Part shown: in pieces, positions 1 to 7,600 of the stretch
Position numbering within the stretch: the stretch's first letter is position 1
Layout of the letters: each line of letters begins with the position of its first letter
Origin: Caldovatus sediminis
GTDB taxonomy: Bacteria; Pseudomonadota; Alphaproteobacteria; Acetobacterales; Acetobacteraceae
Reading direction: 5' to 3'
DNA length: 64,000 nt
NCBI RefSeq assembly: GCF_014644455.1
Contig: NZ_BMKS01000001.1
Span: forward strand, 1 to 64,000
Notes under the pieces: generated by a model
The model's database searches: none
What the model was told of the DNA's origin: nothing
Seen by the model: only the letters and a program-made list of their open reading frames with translations
Position numbers and translations under genes: made by a program

Positions 1-129
1 TGCTGCCATCACTGGAACAGCCTCGTCGATCAGCCATGGCGCATCATGTCCATCGGCCTGCGCGAATGGGCTCATGGGTTCCGATCAGTGGGAGTTGGTA
101 TAAGGCGGACCTCGGTTTTGACCCCCTGA
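1..129 (+). pseudogene. IS630-like transposase, C-terminal fragment
   Basis: Frame 1 reads through from the window edge and contains a stretch resembling the conserved C-terminus of IS630-family transposases (HWNSLVDQPWRIMSIGLREWAHG, residues 4 to 26 of the visible part, here split as HWNSLVDQPWRIM and SIGLREWAHG). No stop occurs in this frame before the CRISPR array: the frame only ends at a TGA inside the first repeat (127-129). The gene has therefore lost its natural end, or the array abuts it. The rest lies outside the window. The family call rests on the recalled tail motif only. Confidence 0.5.
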
Positions 130-2624
130 AAATCGGGTCTGCTGCTGAACTCATCGAAACGGGAAGGGAGATGCTGGGCACGCTGGGTTTGACCCCCTGA
201 AAATCGGGTCTGCTGCTGAAAAGTCATCGTATTGATGAATATTCTTGCGGGGATGGCTGTTTTGACCCCCTGAAAATCGGGTCTGCTGCTGAAAGGGGCC
301 CTGGCGGGGAGATTGCTCCATGGCCGTTCGGTTTTGACCCCCTGAAAATCGGGTCTGCTGCTGAAAACACACCGGTCCGGTGCCACGCCGAGTTGGCCGG
401 CGTGGGTTTTGACCCCCTGAAAATCGGGTCTGCTGCTGAAAGCCCCGCGAGGGGTCGCCAGAGCCCCCGCCAACCGGTTTTGACCCCCTGAAAATCGGGT
501 CTGCTGCTGAAAAGGCGTATGGCGCCTATAGTCGGGTCATCGGGTGTTTTGACCCCCTGAAAATCGGGTCTGCTGCTGAAATTCTTGCGGACGTAGAGGC
601 TCTGGAACGCCGCGCGTGTTTTGACCCCCTGAAAATCGGGTCTGCTGCTGAAACTTTTGCGGAGGATCACGGCCGGCGAGGCCGTCCGTGTTTTGACCCC
701 CTGAAAATCGGGTCTGCTGCTGAAAGCAATGGGGGAAGCGAAGCGCTATTGAAATCGCCGCGTTTTGACCCCCTGAAAATCGGGTCTGCTGCTGAAACAT
801 CCCCAAGGGGAGCAATCCCCATCCCACGGGTTTTGACCCCCTGAAAATCGGGTCTGCTGCTGAAACGGCCTGAACGCCTACACGAAGTAACTAGGAACCG
901 GGTTTTGACCCCCTGAAAATCGGGTCTGCTGCTGAAAGAGGCAGGGGTGGTGCCCTGCCTACCGTCCCGGTGTGTTTTGACCCCCTGAAAATCGGGTCTG
1001 CTGCTGAAAATGGCCAGCGCTTCGCGCTGATCGCGAGCGCAAGCGGGTTTTGACCCCCTGAAAATCGGGTCTGCTGCTGAAATCGAGACGGTGTGACATT
1101 GAGGGCCGGGCGCTGCGTTTTGACCCCCTGAAAATCGGGTCTGCTGCTGAAAGGAGACAGACCATGACCAAGACCCACATCGTGACCTGTTTTGACCCCC
1201 TGAAAATCGGGTCTGCTGCTGAAGCATAGACATGTCCGCTGCCGCCTGGGAGCAGGTTTTGACCCCCTGAAAATCGGGTCTGCTGCTGAAGGGTGGTTCC
1301 CCGCACACCGTCCCGGTGCCGCGGTTTTGACCCCCTGAAAATCGGGTCTGCTGCTGAAACATTAAATGACATCCACAGTTACCGTCTGACTGACGTTTTG
1401 ACCCCCTGAAAATCGGGTCTGCTGCTGAAAAGGGACCGGCGGGGGAACAACCCCAAGGGGGGTGACGTTTTGACCCCCTGAAAATCGGGTCTGCTGCTGA
1501 AACGCGCAGCTTCCGCCATTCCTGCCGCGCGAACCCGCGTTTTGACCCCCTGAAAATCGGGTCTGCTGCTGAAGGTGGCGACGGGGGACCCCGAGGGACC
1601 GGCGGGGTTTTGACCCCCTGAAAATCGGGTCTGCTGCTGAAACGGGGCGGGAGGGTGGCATAGTCACCCCTGTCAGCGTTTTGACCCCCTGAAAATCGGG
1701 TCTGCTGCTGAAACAATCCAGGCCTGGGTCGGTGGCGACGGGGGACCCCGAGGGTTTTGACCCCCTGAAAATCGGGTCTGCTGCTGAAACACCCTCATCG
1801 AGCGCGTCCTGCTCACCGCGCGGGGTTTTGACCCCCTGAAAATCGGGTCTGCTGCTGAAACTGTGAGAGCCGGGGCCTGAACCCGCTCACGCGGCGTTTT
1901 GACCCCCTGAAAATCGGGTCTGCTGCTGAAGCACTGGAGGCAGCGTGAGCGTCTGGGTCTCCATGTTTTGACCCCCTGAAAATCGGGTCTGCTGCTGAAG
2001 CCGCGGGCGGCGCGCGGTGGCCGACCCGCGAGGTTTTGACCCCCTGAAAATCGGGTCTGCTGCTGAAACATGCGGGCGTTCGACCTCCAGGCGGGCGTCG
2101 AGGTTTTGACCCCCTGAAAATCGGGTCTGCTGCTGAACCAACGCGGAGGACGAGCCGATGCCCGACGCCATGGTTTTGACCCCCTGAAAATCGGGTCTGC
2201 TGCTGAAGGCACTGGCTGCGATCTATATCCGGCGATCTAGCGTTTTGACCCCCTGAAAATCGGGTCTGCTGCTGAAAAACCGGAGGATACCACATGGCAC
2301 TGGACAAGATGTTTTGACCCCCTGAAAATCGGGTCTGCTGCTGAAAGAGAGGCGACACACTGCCTCTAGTGCCATTCGTGTTTTGACCCCCTGAAAATCG
2401 GGTCTGCTGCTGAATTTTCTGTGAAGGGCAACACCCTGACCATCACGGTGTTTTGACCCCCTGAAAATCGGGTCTGCTGCTGAAACGCTGCCCTCTGCGA
2501 GGCCACCGTCCCGGACCTGGGTTTTGACCCCCTGAAAATCGGGTCTGCTGCTGAAACCTCCATCTCCCGCGCGACTCCATCGTCGCCGCGTTTTGACCCC
2601 CTGAAAATCGGGTCTGCTGCTGAA
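115..2624 (-). CRISPR. CRISPR array, 36 repeats / 35 spacers, type III-A associated
   Basis: Thirty-six copies of a 35-nt repeat are present. On the plus strand it begins GTTTTGACCCCCTG and ends GGGTCTGCTGCTGAA; the first copy is 115-149 and the last 2590-2624. Spacers are about 33 to 41 nt, and many begin with an extra A that may belong to the repeat. The repeat holds a short GACCC/GGGTC stem. The second copy (186-220) has a T-to-G change at its second base; decay is usually at the leader-distal end, which puts the leader next to cas2. On the minus strand the repeat ends in TCAAAAC, like the 3' ends of many crRNA repeats, and several spacers are antisense to plausible gene starts when read this way. 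I infer transcription on the minus strand, away from cas2. Repeats are otherwise nearly invariant, which suggests recent activity. Confidence 0.98.
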
Positions 2625-2698
2625 ACCCCCTCCAAGAAACGCCAACGAGATCAAGCCCCTGCAAGGAGGCTTCGCAAGATTCGCCGGCCGCTGGAAGG
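2625..2698 (-). promoter_or_regulatory. probable CRISPR leader
   Basis: These 74 bases are all that separates the last repeat from the stop codon of the distal cas2. If the array is transcribed on the minus strand this is the leader, and new spacers would enter at 2624. It is short and not AT-rich for a leader, and I see no clear -10/-35 pair. Read-through from the cas2-cas1 operon, which points the same way, could supply array transcription. Confidence 0.4.
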
Positions 2699-3046
2699 CT
2701 ATGCCCCTTCCGGCTCGGTGTCATCCGAGACGATGCCCGACCGCAGCAGCCGTTGCAGCGGCACGGATCCCACGCCGCCCACCACGACATCCTCGGGCCA
2801 GCCCATGCCCCACAGTTCCAGCTCCGCGTTCTCGGCCACCGGCCATGCGCGCACGTCGTCGCGGCGCGGGTGGATCAGCGCCTCCAGCCCCGCCCACAGC
2901 GCATCCAACTCCGCCGTGGTCCAGCACCCGACGAACAGCGAGTATTGAAGGCGATAGGCATGCTTCTCCAGCAGCCGCGCCACCCGCCGCAACCGCCGGG
3001 GAGAGGCGATGTCATACCCGATCAGCCAGGTGCGGCGGCGCGGCAT
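2699..3046 (-). CDS. cas2: Cas2-family adaptation protein (second copy, 115 aa)
   Basis: A 115-residue ferredoxin-fold Cas2. It opens with a hydrophobic beta-strand and the conserved aspartate (WLIGYDIASPRRLRR, Asp12), then helix and strand segments (YRLQYSLFVGCW). In known systems Cas2 is the dimeric scaffold on which Cas1 dimers assemble for spacer integration. It is about 20 residues longer than the other Cas2 here, with an acidic tail. It starts 3 bp after the cas1-like gene ends and is the last gene before the array. The two Cas2 proteins differ widely in sequence outside the N-terminal strand, so they are not a recent duplication. Its partner is probably the adjacent Cas1-like protein, which is inference. 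Confidence 0.88.
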   Translation of the reverse strand: MPRRRTWLIGYDIASPRRLRRVARLLEKHAYRLQYSLFVGCWTTAELDALWAGLEALIHPRRDDVRAWPVAENAELELWGMGWPEDVVVGGVGSVPLQRLLRSGIVSDDTEPEGA

Positions 3047-3049
3047 CGC

Positions 3050-3811
3050 TCAACCCTCCGCCGCCAGGCACATCGCCAGCCGCGCCAGCATCTGGTCGCG
3101 CCGACCGCACGGGGCCGCCCGCTCGAACAGGCGGATCACCTCCCGCCGCGCCGCCTCCTGCGGCGCCGCGGCCAATGCGCGCAGCGCCGGGCACAGCGGC
3201 AGGACCAGCGCCTCCCCCAGCATCTCCGGCAGGGGGAAGCATCCGCTGCGGCGGGCCAGGAACTGCGGCCCCACGCCCCGCCGGGCCAGACCCTCGGCGA
3301 CGGCGGCGGCGCCGAGCCCGCGCAGCAAGGTCCAGGCCGCCTGGGCCGGCGCACCCTCCGCGCCGGCGCCGAGCCACAGCCGCACCATCGCGCCCGGGCG
3401 CAGGTCCAGCCCATCGGGGCCGCGGCCCTCGGCGCGCAGCGCCTCCAGCACGGCGCGGCGCGTCTCGGCGCGGCAGAAATCCTCGAGCCGGCGGCGAAAG
3501 CCGGGCAGGCTGGCCGCCGCGTCGAGCGCCGCGGCCAGATCGCGCCGCTGGGCCGGCGGCGTCATCGGCACCAGCACCGCCAGCAGCGCGCCGCGCCTGC
3601 CCAGCAGCGCCACCGGCACGCCGGCCTCGGCGCAGGCCAGCAGCGCCTCCGTCCGCCACTGCACGCGCGGGCCATGCACCACCACGCGCGACAGCCGCGG
3701 CAGCGGCGCGAACACATCCGCCATGCCGGCCCGGCGCAGCCGCAGCGCCGGGCCATCCAGCAGGACCGCGACCGGCCGCTCGGCCGCATCCAGGTGCAGC
3801 GCCTCAAGCAT
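3050..3811 (-). CDS. Cas1-like protein, catalytic histidine lost
   Basis: A 253-residue paralogue of Cas1, shorter than the 325-residue Cas1 next door. Its N-terminal part follows the Cas1 beta-sandwich pattern (SRVVVHGPRVQW, then GVPVALLGRRGALLAVL). The C-terminal part can be aligned with the helical catalytic domain: GAEGAPAQAAW (150-160) matches the GIEGAAAAAYF glutamate motif, and GPQFLARRSG (181-190) matches the GFLH motif, with alanine (186) in place of the metal-binding histidine. The next acidic position reads Met197, while Glu200 is kept. I infer it cannot catalyse integration and may act structurally or in orienting prespacers. The ATG at 3811 overlaps the end of cas1 by 8 bp, so the pair is translationally coupled. 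The long in-frame extension upstream of 3811 is only the shadow of cas1. Confidence 0.75.
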   Translation of the reverse strand: MLEALHLDAAERPVAVLLDGPALRLRRAGMADVFAPLPRLSRVVVHGPRVQWRTEALLACAEAGVPVALLGRRGALLAVLVPMTPPAQRRDLAAALDAAASLPGFRRRLEDFCRAETRRAVLEALRAEGRGPDGLDLRPGAMVRLWLGAGAEGAPAQAAWTLLRGLGAAAVAEGLARRGVGPQFLARRSGCFPLPEMLGEALVLPLCPALRALAAAPQEAARREVIRLFERAAPCGRRDQMLARLAMCLAAEG

Positions 3812-4781
3812 CGCCGGCGTCCTCGGCCAGCAGGGCCCCGCAGGCGGCGCGCGCCGCGCGCACCAGCGGGCGCAGGCCGCGGCGCAGCAGCCGGCGTGCC
3901 GGCGCCACCGCCTCCTCCCAGGCGGCGTAGAAGGCAAGCCGCCCCGCCTTGCCGAGCAGGCAGGCCTCCCCGTCCCGCGTGAAATGGCCGGCACGCAGCC
4001 TTTCCTCGGCCAGAAGCCGCCAGGCCAGCCGCTCGCACAGCGGCCGCAGCGGCTCGACCAGGTCGCAGGCCAGGCTCTCGCGTCCGGGGAACAGCGCGTG
4101 CAGGAAGCCGATGGCGGGATCGAGCCCGGCCCGCTGCGCCGCCGCCACCGCCTCGAAATGCGCGAGGGTGTAGGCGAGGGAGAGCAGCGCGTTGGCCGGA
4201 TCGCGCGGCGGGCGGCGGTTGCGCCCCGCGAAGCCGGCCGAGGGCGGCAGCAGCGCCGCATAGGCCTCGAAATAGGCGGCCGCCGCCGCGCCCTCGATGC
4301 CCATGAGTTGCGCCGGTGCCAGCGCCGCCGGCCCGCGCAGGCGCAGCAGCGCCTCGGCCAGCGCCTCCTGCCCGCGCAGGAGCGCCCGCCGCCGGTCGGG
4401 ACGCCGGCGCAGCCCCTCGGCCAGCAGCCGGCGCTGGCCGAGGAGCTTGCGTCGCAGCACCGCGCGCGCGATCGCCTCCCGCGCGGCAGGGTCCAGCGCA
4501 AGGCGGAACTGCCCGAGCCGGATCGCGGCATCGGCATGGGCGCCCCCGGCCATGATGCCGGCCACCCGCCCCTGCCGCCCCGTCAGCACGAGCAGCGCCG
4601 CCCCCTGGCCCGCGATGGCGGCGATGGCGCCGGTGGTCAGGCTGGCGGGGCCGCGCAGCACCACGCGCTCCACGGGCGCGAGCGGCGTGCGCGCCAGCGT
4701 GCCGTCCGCCCCGCGCACCAGCAGGGTGCCGTCCTGCGCCTCGATGACCGCGTCGCGGCGGTCGAGATAGAGCGTGGTCAT
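3804..4781 (-). CDS. cas1: CRISPR integrase Cas1
   Basis: A canonical 325-residue Cas1, the metal-dependent integrase that inserts new spacers at the leader end. The N-terminal beta-rich domain (about 1-85) is followed by the helical catalytic domain. The metal ligands are visible: Glu163 in MGIEGAAAAAYFE, His228 in DPAIGFLH, and Asp240/Glu243 in GRESLACDLVEPLRP. The segment RNRRPPRDPANALLSLAY (187-204) is a typical family signature. It starts 4 bp after the upstream cas2 and overlaps the cas1-like gene at its end. No reverse transcriptase or other fusion is present. It should be the only catalytic integrase subunit of this locus. Confidence 0.95.
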   Translation of the reverse strand: MTTLYLDRRDAVIEAQDGTLLVRGADGTLARTPLAPVERVVLRGPASLTTGAIAAIAGQGAALLVLTGRQGRVAGIMAGGAHADAAIRLGQFRLALDPAAREAIARAVLRRKLLGQRRLLAEGLRRRPDRRRALLRGQEALAEALLRLRGPAALAPAQLMGIEGAAAAAYFEAYAALLPPSAGFAGRNRRPPRDPANALLSLAYTLAHFEAVAAAQRAGLDPAIGFLHALFPGRESLACDLVEPLRPLCERLAWRLLAEERLRAGHFTRDGEACLLGKAGRLAFYAAWEEAVAPARRLLRRGLRPLVRAARAACGALLAEDAGDA

Positions 4782-4785
4782 GCCC

Positions 4786-5070
4786 TCACCCGACGATGCG
4801 GAAGCCCGGAGGCTGCGGCGGTTGCGCGATGCCCATGCCGCGCGGCGGCAGCCGGGGGTCGAGGCGGATGGACAGCATCCGGTCCGCCCGCGGATGCAGC
4901 ATGCCGCGCATGGCGCGCAGCAGCGCCGCCCGCTCCGTGCCCGTCACCCAGCACTCATGGGCCGATTTCTGCCCGCCGCTGGCATGGCGGCGCGCCGCAT
5001 GCAGCGCCCTGCGCAGCCGCGCCGGATGCGCGACGTCGTAGGCCAGGAGATGCAGCGCCCGCGTGCTCAT
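4786..5070 (-). CDS. cas2: Cas2 (first copy, 94 aa)
   Basis: A standard-length Cas2 of 94 residues with the first strand and aspartate LLAYDVAHPARLRR (Asp12), the helix that follows, and a strand around SAHECWV. It is the first gene of the adaptation operon (cas2-cas1-cas1-like-cas2) and lies 4 bp before cas1, so it is presumably the scaffold for the active Cas1. Upstream, 5071-5189 holds a palindrome and a GC-rich hairpin, so this operon probably has its own promoter separate from the csm genes. Confidence 0.93.
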   Translation of the reverse strand: MSTRALHLLAYDVAHPARLRRALHAARRHASGGQKSAHECWVTGTERAALLRAMRGMLHPRADRMLSIRLDPRLPPRGMGIAQPPQPPGFRIVG

Positions 5071-5111
5071 GCCCGCCGCGGATAGCCGGCCGGCGCGCCC
5101 GTTGCAGCATT

Positions 5112-5123
5112 GACAAGATTGTC
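5112..5123. promoter_or_regulatory. palindrome GACAA-GA-TTGTC upstream of the adaptation operon
   Basis: A perfect inverted repeat of 5-bp arms with a 2-bp centre, 41 bp before the cas2 start codon at 5070. The plus strand also reads TTGACA at 5110-5115, so the site may overlap a -35 element. A matching palindrome (GACAA-CA-TTGTC) occurs at 14389-14400, upstream of cas6, and a further TTGTCAA half-site is near 5167. Recurrence at both operon heads suggests an operator for one regulator. The CARF/winged-helix protein at 12371-13453 is a candidate, but that is speculation. Confidence 0.4.
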
Positions 5124-5126
5124 GCC

Positions 5127-5149
5127 CGCCGCCCCGCGAGGGGGCGGCG
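5127..5149 (-). terminator. GC-rich hairpin after the csm operon
   Basis: Nine-base-pair perfect arms (CGCCGCCCC at 5127-5135 and GGGGCGGCG at 5141-5149) flank a 5-nt loop, 40 bp beyond the stop codon of the Cas02710 gene. It fits an intrinsic terminator separating the effector operon from the adaptation operon. No U-run follows it, so it may instead only stabilise the mRNA end. Confidence 0.45.
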
Positions 5150-5189
5150 AGGCCGGTCGGATGCGGTTGTCAAAGAGCGGCGCGCGGCC

Positions 5190-6458
5190 TCAGAGGCCGA
5201 GCGCGGAAGGGTCCCGCGGAAGCTGCGGCGGCGGTTCGTGCGGCGCACCGGCCTGGCGCAGCAGCGGGACGAGCACCCCCGCGCGCACGCGCTCGGCGAA
5301 GTCGAGCCACCGCGTCCAATCCGCCTCGGACAGCGGCCGCTCGCCATGGGCGAGGAGGGACTTGTTGCGCAGATCGAGCATGTCCCTCTGCCGCGCCTCG
5401 CCGGTCTTGCTCCGGTCGCGGTGGGGGAAGCGGTCCGCGAGGAAGCGGGCCATCGGCCCTGCCGGCTCCTTCGCCGCGATCAGCTTCCAGGTCTGGGCCA
5501 GGCCGGAGAGCGTGGGCTTGCCGGCGTGGTCCGCGAGACCGGCGCGCGCCTGCTCCTGCGGCGTCACCCGCGACCAGTCCATGTTGCCGGCGTCGAGCCC
5601 GTGGCGGTGCGCGAGCCACCATTGCGCAACCCATTCGGTCAGGCGGTAGAACCGCGCCACCGCGTCGTCGTAGCGGCCGCGCGCGGCGCAGCGCTCGGCG
5701 TTGCGCCAGAGGTCGAGGATGCGGGCGGGCACGCTGTTCGCGCAGGCCTGCGCCTGCTGCGCCCAGGGGCCGAGCTTCGGATGGCTGGCCGAGATCCTGC
5801 GCAGCCGGTCCGCGGCCTCGGTGTGCTGGAAGCGGTCCCAGAGGTCGAAGGCGCGCGACACCTCGGCGAGGTCGGCAAGGCGTCGGCGCAGCGCCCCGGG
5901 GGCCTTCTCGTCCGTGCCGAGATCCGCGTGCAGGGCGGCGAAGCCGGCGGCGGCGGTGGCGTAGTCGAAGCCCGCCCAGGCGGCGCGCAGGCGCGCCTCG
6001 CCGCGCTCGGCGATCAGCCAGCCGGTGGCGATGGGCGCTGGCCGCTCGGTGCCGTCCCTGACCTTGTCCAGGTCGTCGCGGCGGCCGAGCATGAACTGCA
6101 CCCCGGCGTCGGGCGTGGCGATGGCGGCCTGGAACATCGCGCCGGTCATGGATTTCGTGCCGCCCGTGTAGTCGAAGAGCAGGGTGGCGCGCGGCTGCTC
6201 GGCGCGCAGCCGGGCGAGGCGTTCGCGCAGGACCAGGAAGATCGCCTCCGGATCGTCGGGCGGGACGGTCAGGATCTCGTGCGGCTGGTTCGGGCGCCGC
6301 GCCTTGGCCAGGATCTCCGGCACCTGGCCCGCCGAGCCGGGCTGCGCGCCGGACGGGGCCGAGGCGAGGAAGAGGACGCGGTCGGGCCGCTTCGCCGCGA
6401 TGGCGGAGGCGATCGGATTGGGCGAGCCGCCGACCGAGGCGACGAGGATCAGGGTCAC
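5190..6458 (-). CDS. CARF-HEPN ancillary nuclease, Cas02710 (TIGR02710) type
   Basis: A 422-residue protein with an N-terminal CARF Rossmann-like domain (about 1-150) and a C-terminal HEPN ribonuclease domain. The CARF signature LLFDYTGGTKSMTGAM (94-109) is the cyclic-oligoadenylate-binding loop typical of the Cas02710 family. The HEPN R-x6-H motif is RNKSLLAH (Arg364, His371). In type III immunity such proteins are non-specific RNases switched on by cyclic oligoadenylates made by Cas10. The start is a GTG at 6458 that overlaps the csm5 stop (GTGA), and the open frame upstream of it is a shadow. It is the last gene of the csm operon. Cas10 here keeps its GGDD cyclase motif, so the signalling pair looks complete. 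Confidence 0.9.
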   Translation of the reverse strand: MTLILVASVGGSPNPIASAIAAKRPDRVLFLASAPSGAQPGSAGQVPEILAKARRPNQPHEILTVPPDDPEAIFLVLRERLARLRAEQPRATLLFDYTGGTKSMTGAMFQAAIATPDAGVQFMLGRRDDLDKVRDGTERPAPIATGWLIAERGEARLRAAWAGFDYATAAAGFAALHADLGTDEKAPGALRRRLADLAEVSRAFDLWDRFQHTEAADRLRRISASHPKLGPWAQQAQACANSVPARILDLWRNAERCAARGRYDDAVARFYRLTEWVAQWWLAHRHGLDAGNMDWSRVTPQEQARAGLADHAGKPTLSGLAQTWKLIAAKEPAGPMARFLADRFPHRDRSKTGEARQRDMLDLRNKSLLAHGERPLSEADWTRWLDFAERVRAGVLVPLLRQAGAPHEPPPQLPRDPSALGL

Positions 6459-7600
6459 GGCCGCTCCTCCCTCACCACCCAGCCGATCACCCAGCCGAAG
6501 GGGATGGGGTTGCTGTCGGCGTCGCGGGTGATGGTGCGGGTCAGGCCCCAGGCGTTGGGCGGGCGGATCCTGTCGGCGGGGTTCTTGGCCTGCGGGAAAT
6601 GGCCGCGGCGCACGCCCTCGAGCGACTTGCTCTCGAAGTGGCCGAAGCGGCCGAGGCGGAGGAGGAGGAAGCGCGGGTCCCAGGCCGTGTTCCCGAGCGG
6701 CAGTCGCCCGACCGGATCGCGATGGGCCAGGAGCTTCCGCTGGATCTGATCCATCGTCGTGCCCTGGAAGAAGCGCTTCATCTCGGCGTTGAACAGGCCG
6801 ACGTGGAAGGCGCGGCACCGCCACAGCAGCAGGCGCGGATCGAAACGCGCGTCGGAACGGGGGACGCATCCTTCCTCCCCCGCACGGCCGTCAATCCCGA
6901 TCGTCACGGTGAAATCCGGCGCCTCGCCGCCGTCGGTCAGCGCGCGGGTGCGCTCGTAGTGCATCTGCATCTTGCCCGCCTCGGGGTTCTTGCGGTCCAT
7001 GACCTCGACGCGGTCGATCAGCGTGGCGCCGTCGGGGAGAAACGCGTCCGAGACGTGCAGGAAGCGCAGCGGGTCGGTCTCGGTCCTGTTCGCGTCAAGG
7101 CCGAAGGCGGCGCTGAGCGCGGCCTCATGGCGCCAGCCCCCCGGCGGCTCGCGATCGCGCGGCAGGGCGGCGGAGGCAAGCGCGGTGCGCAAGGCGCCCT
7201 TGATCGAGCTGCCGGGGATGCAGGGCCGCCCGCCGCTGCGGACGAAGGGCCTCACCTGGCCAGAACGCAGCGCCGGATCGGCGAAGGCCCGCTGCAACTC
7301 GTTCCTCGCGCGGCCGGAGATGGGGATGCGCTCGAGGATGGCGCCCGCGCCGGCCCTGCGCAGCGTCTCCGCCGCCTCGCCGAGCCTTCCGGCGTCGAGC
7401 GCGCGCTGGAAGGCGCTGCGCTGGGCGGGCGTCATCGCGCGCATCGCCTTCGCCTGGTCGAAGCGGCAGAGCGCACCGCCCTCCAGCCGATACTCGTCGA
7501 GCCGCATCTCCGTCCCGTCGCCGATATGGACCGGCGTCAGCGGCACGAGGCGCAGCGTGAGCCGCGTCAGCGCCCGCGGCGGGCCCGCATGGACGTTCAC
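6455..7600 (-). CDS. csm5: Csm5, type III-A RAMP subunit
   Basis: A 381-residue Cas7-group RAMP protein that caps the 3' end of the crRNA in the Csm complex. It starts with the RAMP strand LTLRLVPLTPVHIGDG, followed by the glycine-rich segment CIPGSSIKGALRTAL (about 135-149), both typical of Csm5. The GTG at 7600 overlaps the csm4 stop, and its own stop overlaps the next gene's GTG. Length and position after csm4 agree with the family. No catalytic role is expected. Confidence 0.88.
   Translation of the reverse strand: MNVHAGPPRALTRLTLRLVPLTPVHIGDGTEMRLDEYRLEGGALCRFDQAKAMRAMTPAQRSAFQRALDAGRLGEAAETLRRAGAGAILERIPISGRARNELQRAFADPALRSGQVRPFVRSGGRPCIPGSSIKGALRTALASAALPRDREPPGGWRHEAALSAAFGLDANRTETDPLRFLHVSDAFLPDGATLIDRVEVMDRKNPEAGKMQMHYERTRALTDGGEAPDFTVTIGIDGRAGEEGCVPRSDARFDPRLLLWRCRAFHVGLFNAEMKRFFQGTTMDQIQRKLLAHRDPVGRLPLGNTAWDPRFLLLRLGRFGHFESKSLEGVRRGHFPQAKNPADRIRPPNAWGLTRTITRDADSNPIPFGWVIGWVVREERP

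Noticed and set aside
72-2654. Many open frames across the CRISPR array, with repeated FSSRPDFQGVKT-like peptides
   Set aside because: These are translations of the repeat unit in its open frames and are not genes.
2701-4770. Long plus-strand open frames rich in Arg, Pro and Ala opposite cas1 and cas2
   Set aside because: High GC content keeps antisense frames open; they have no domain, no ribosome site, and lie wholly over clear cas genes.
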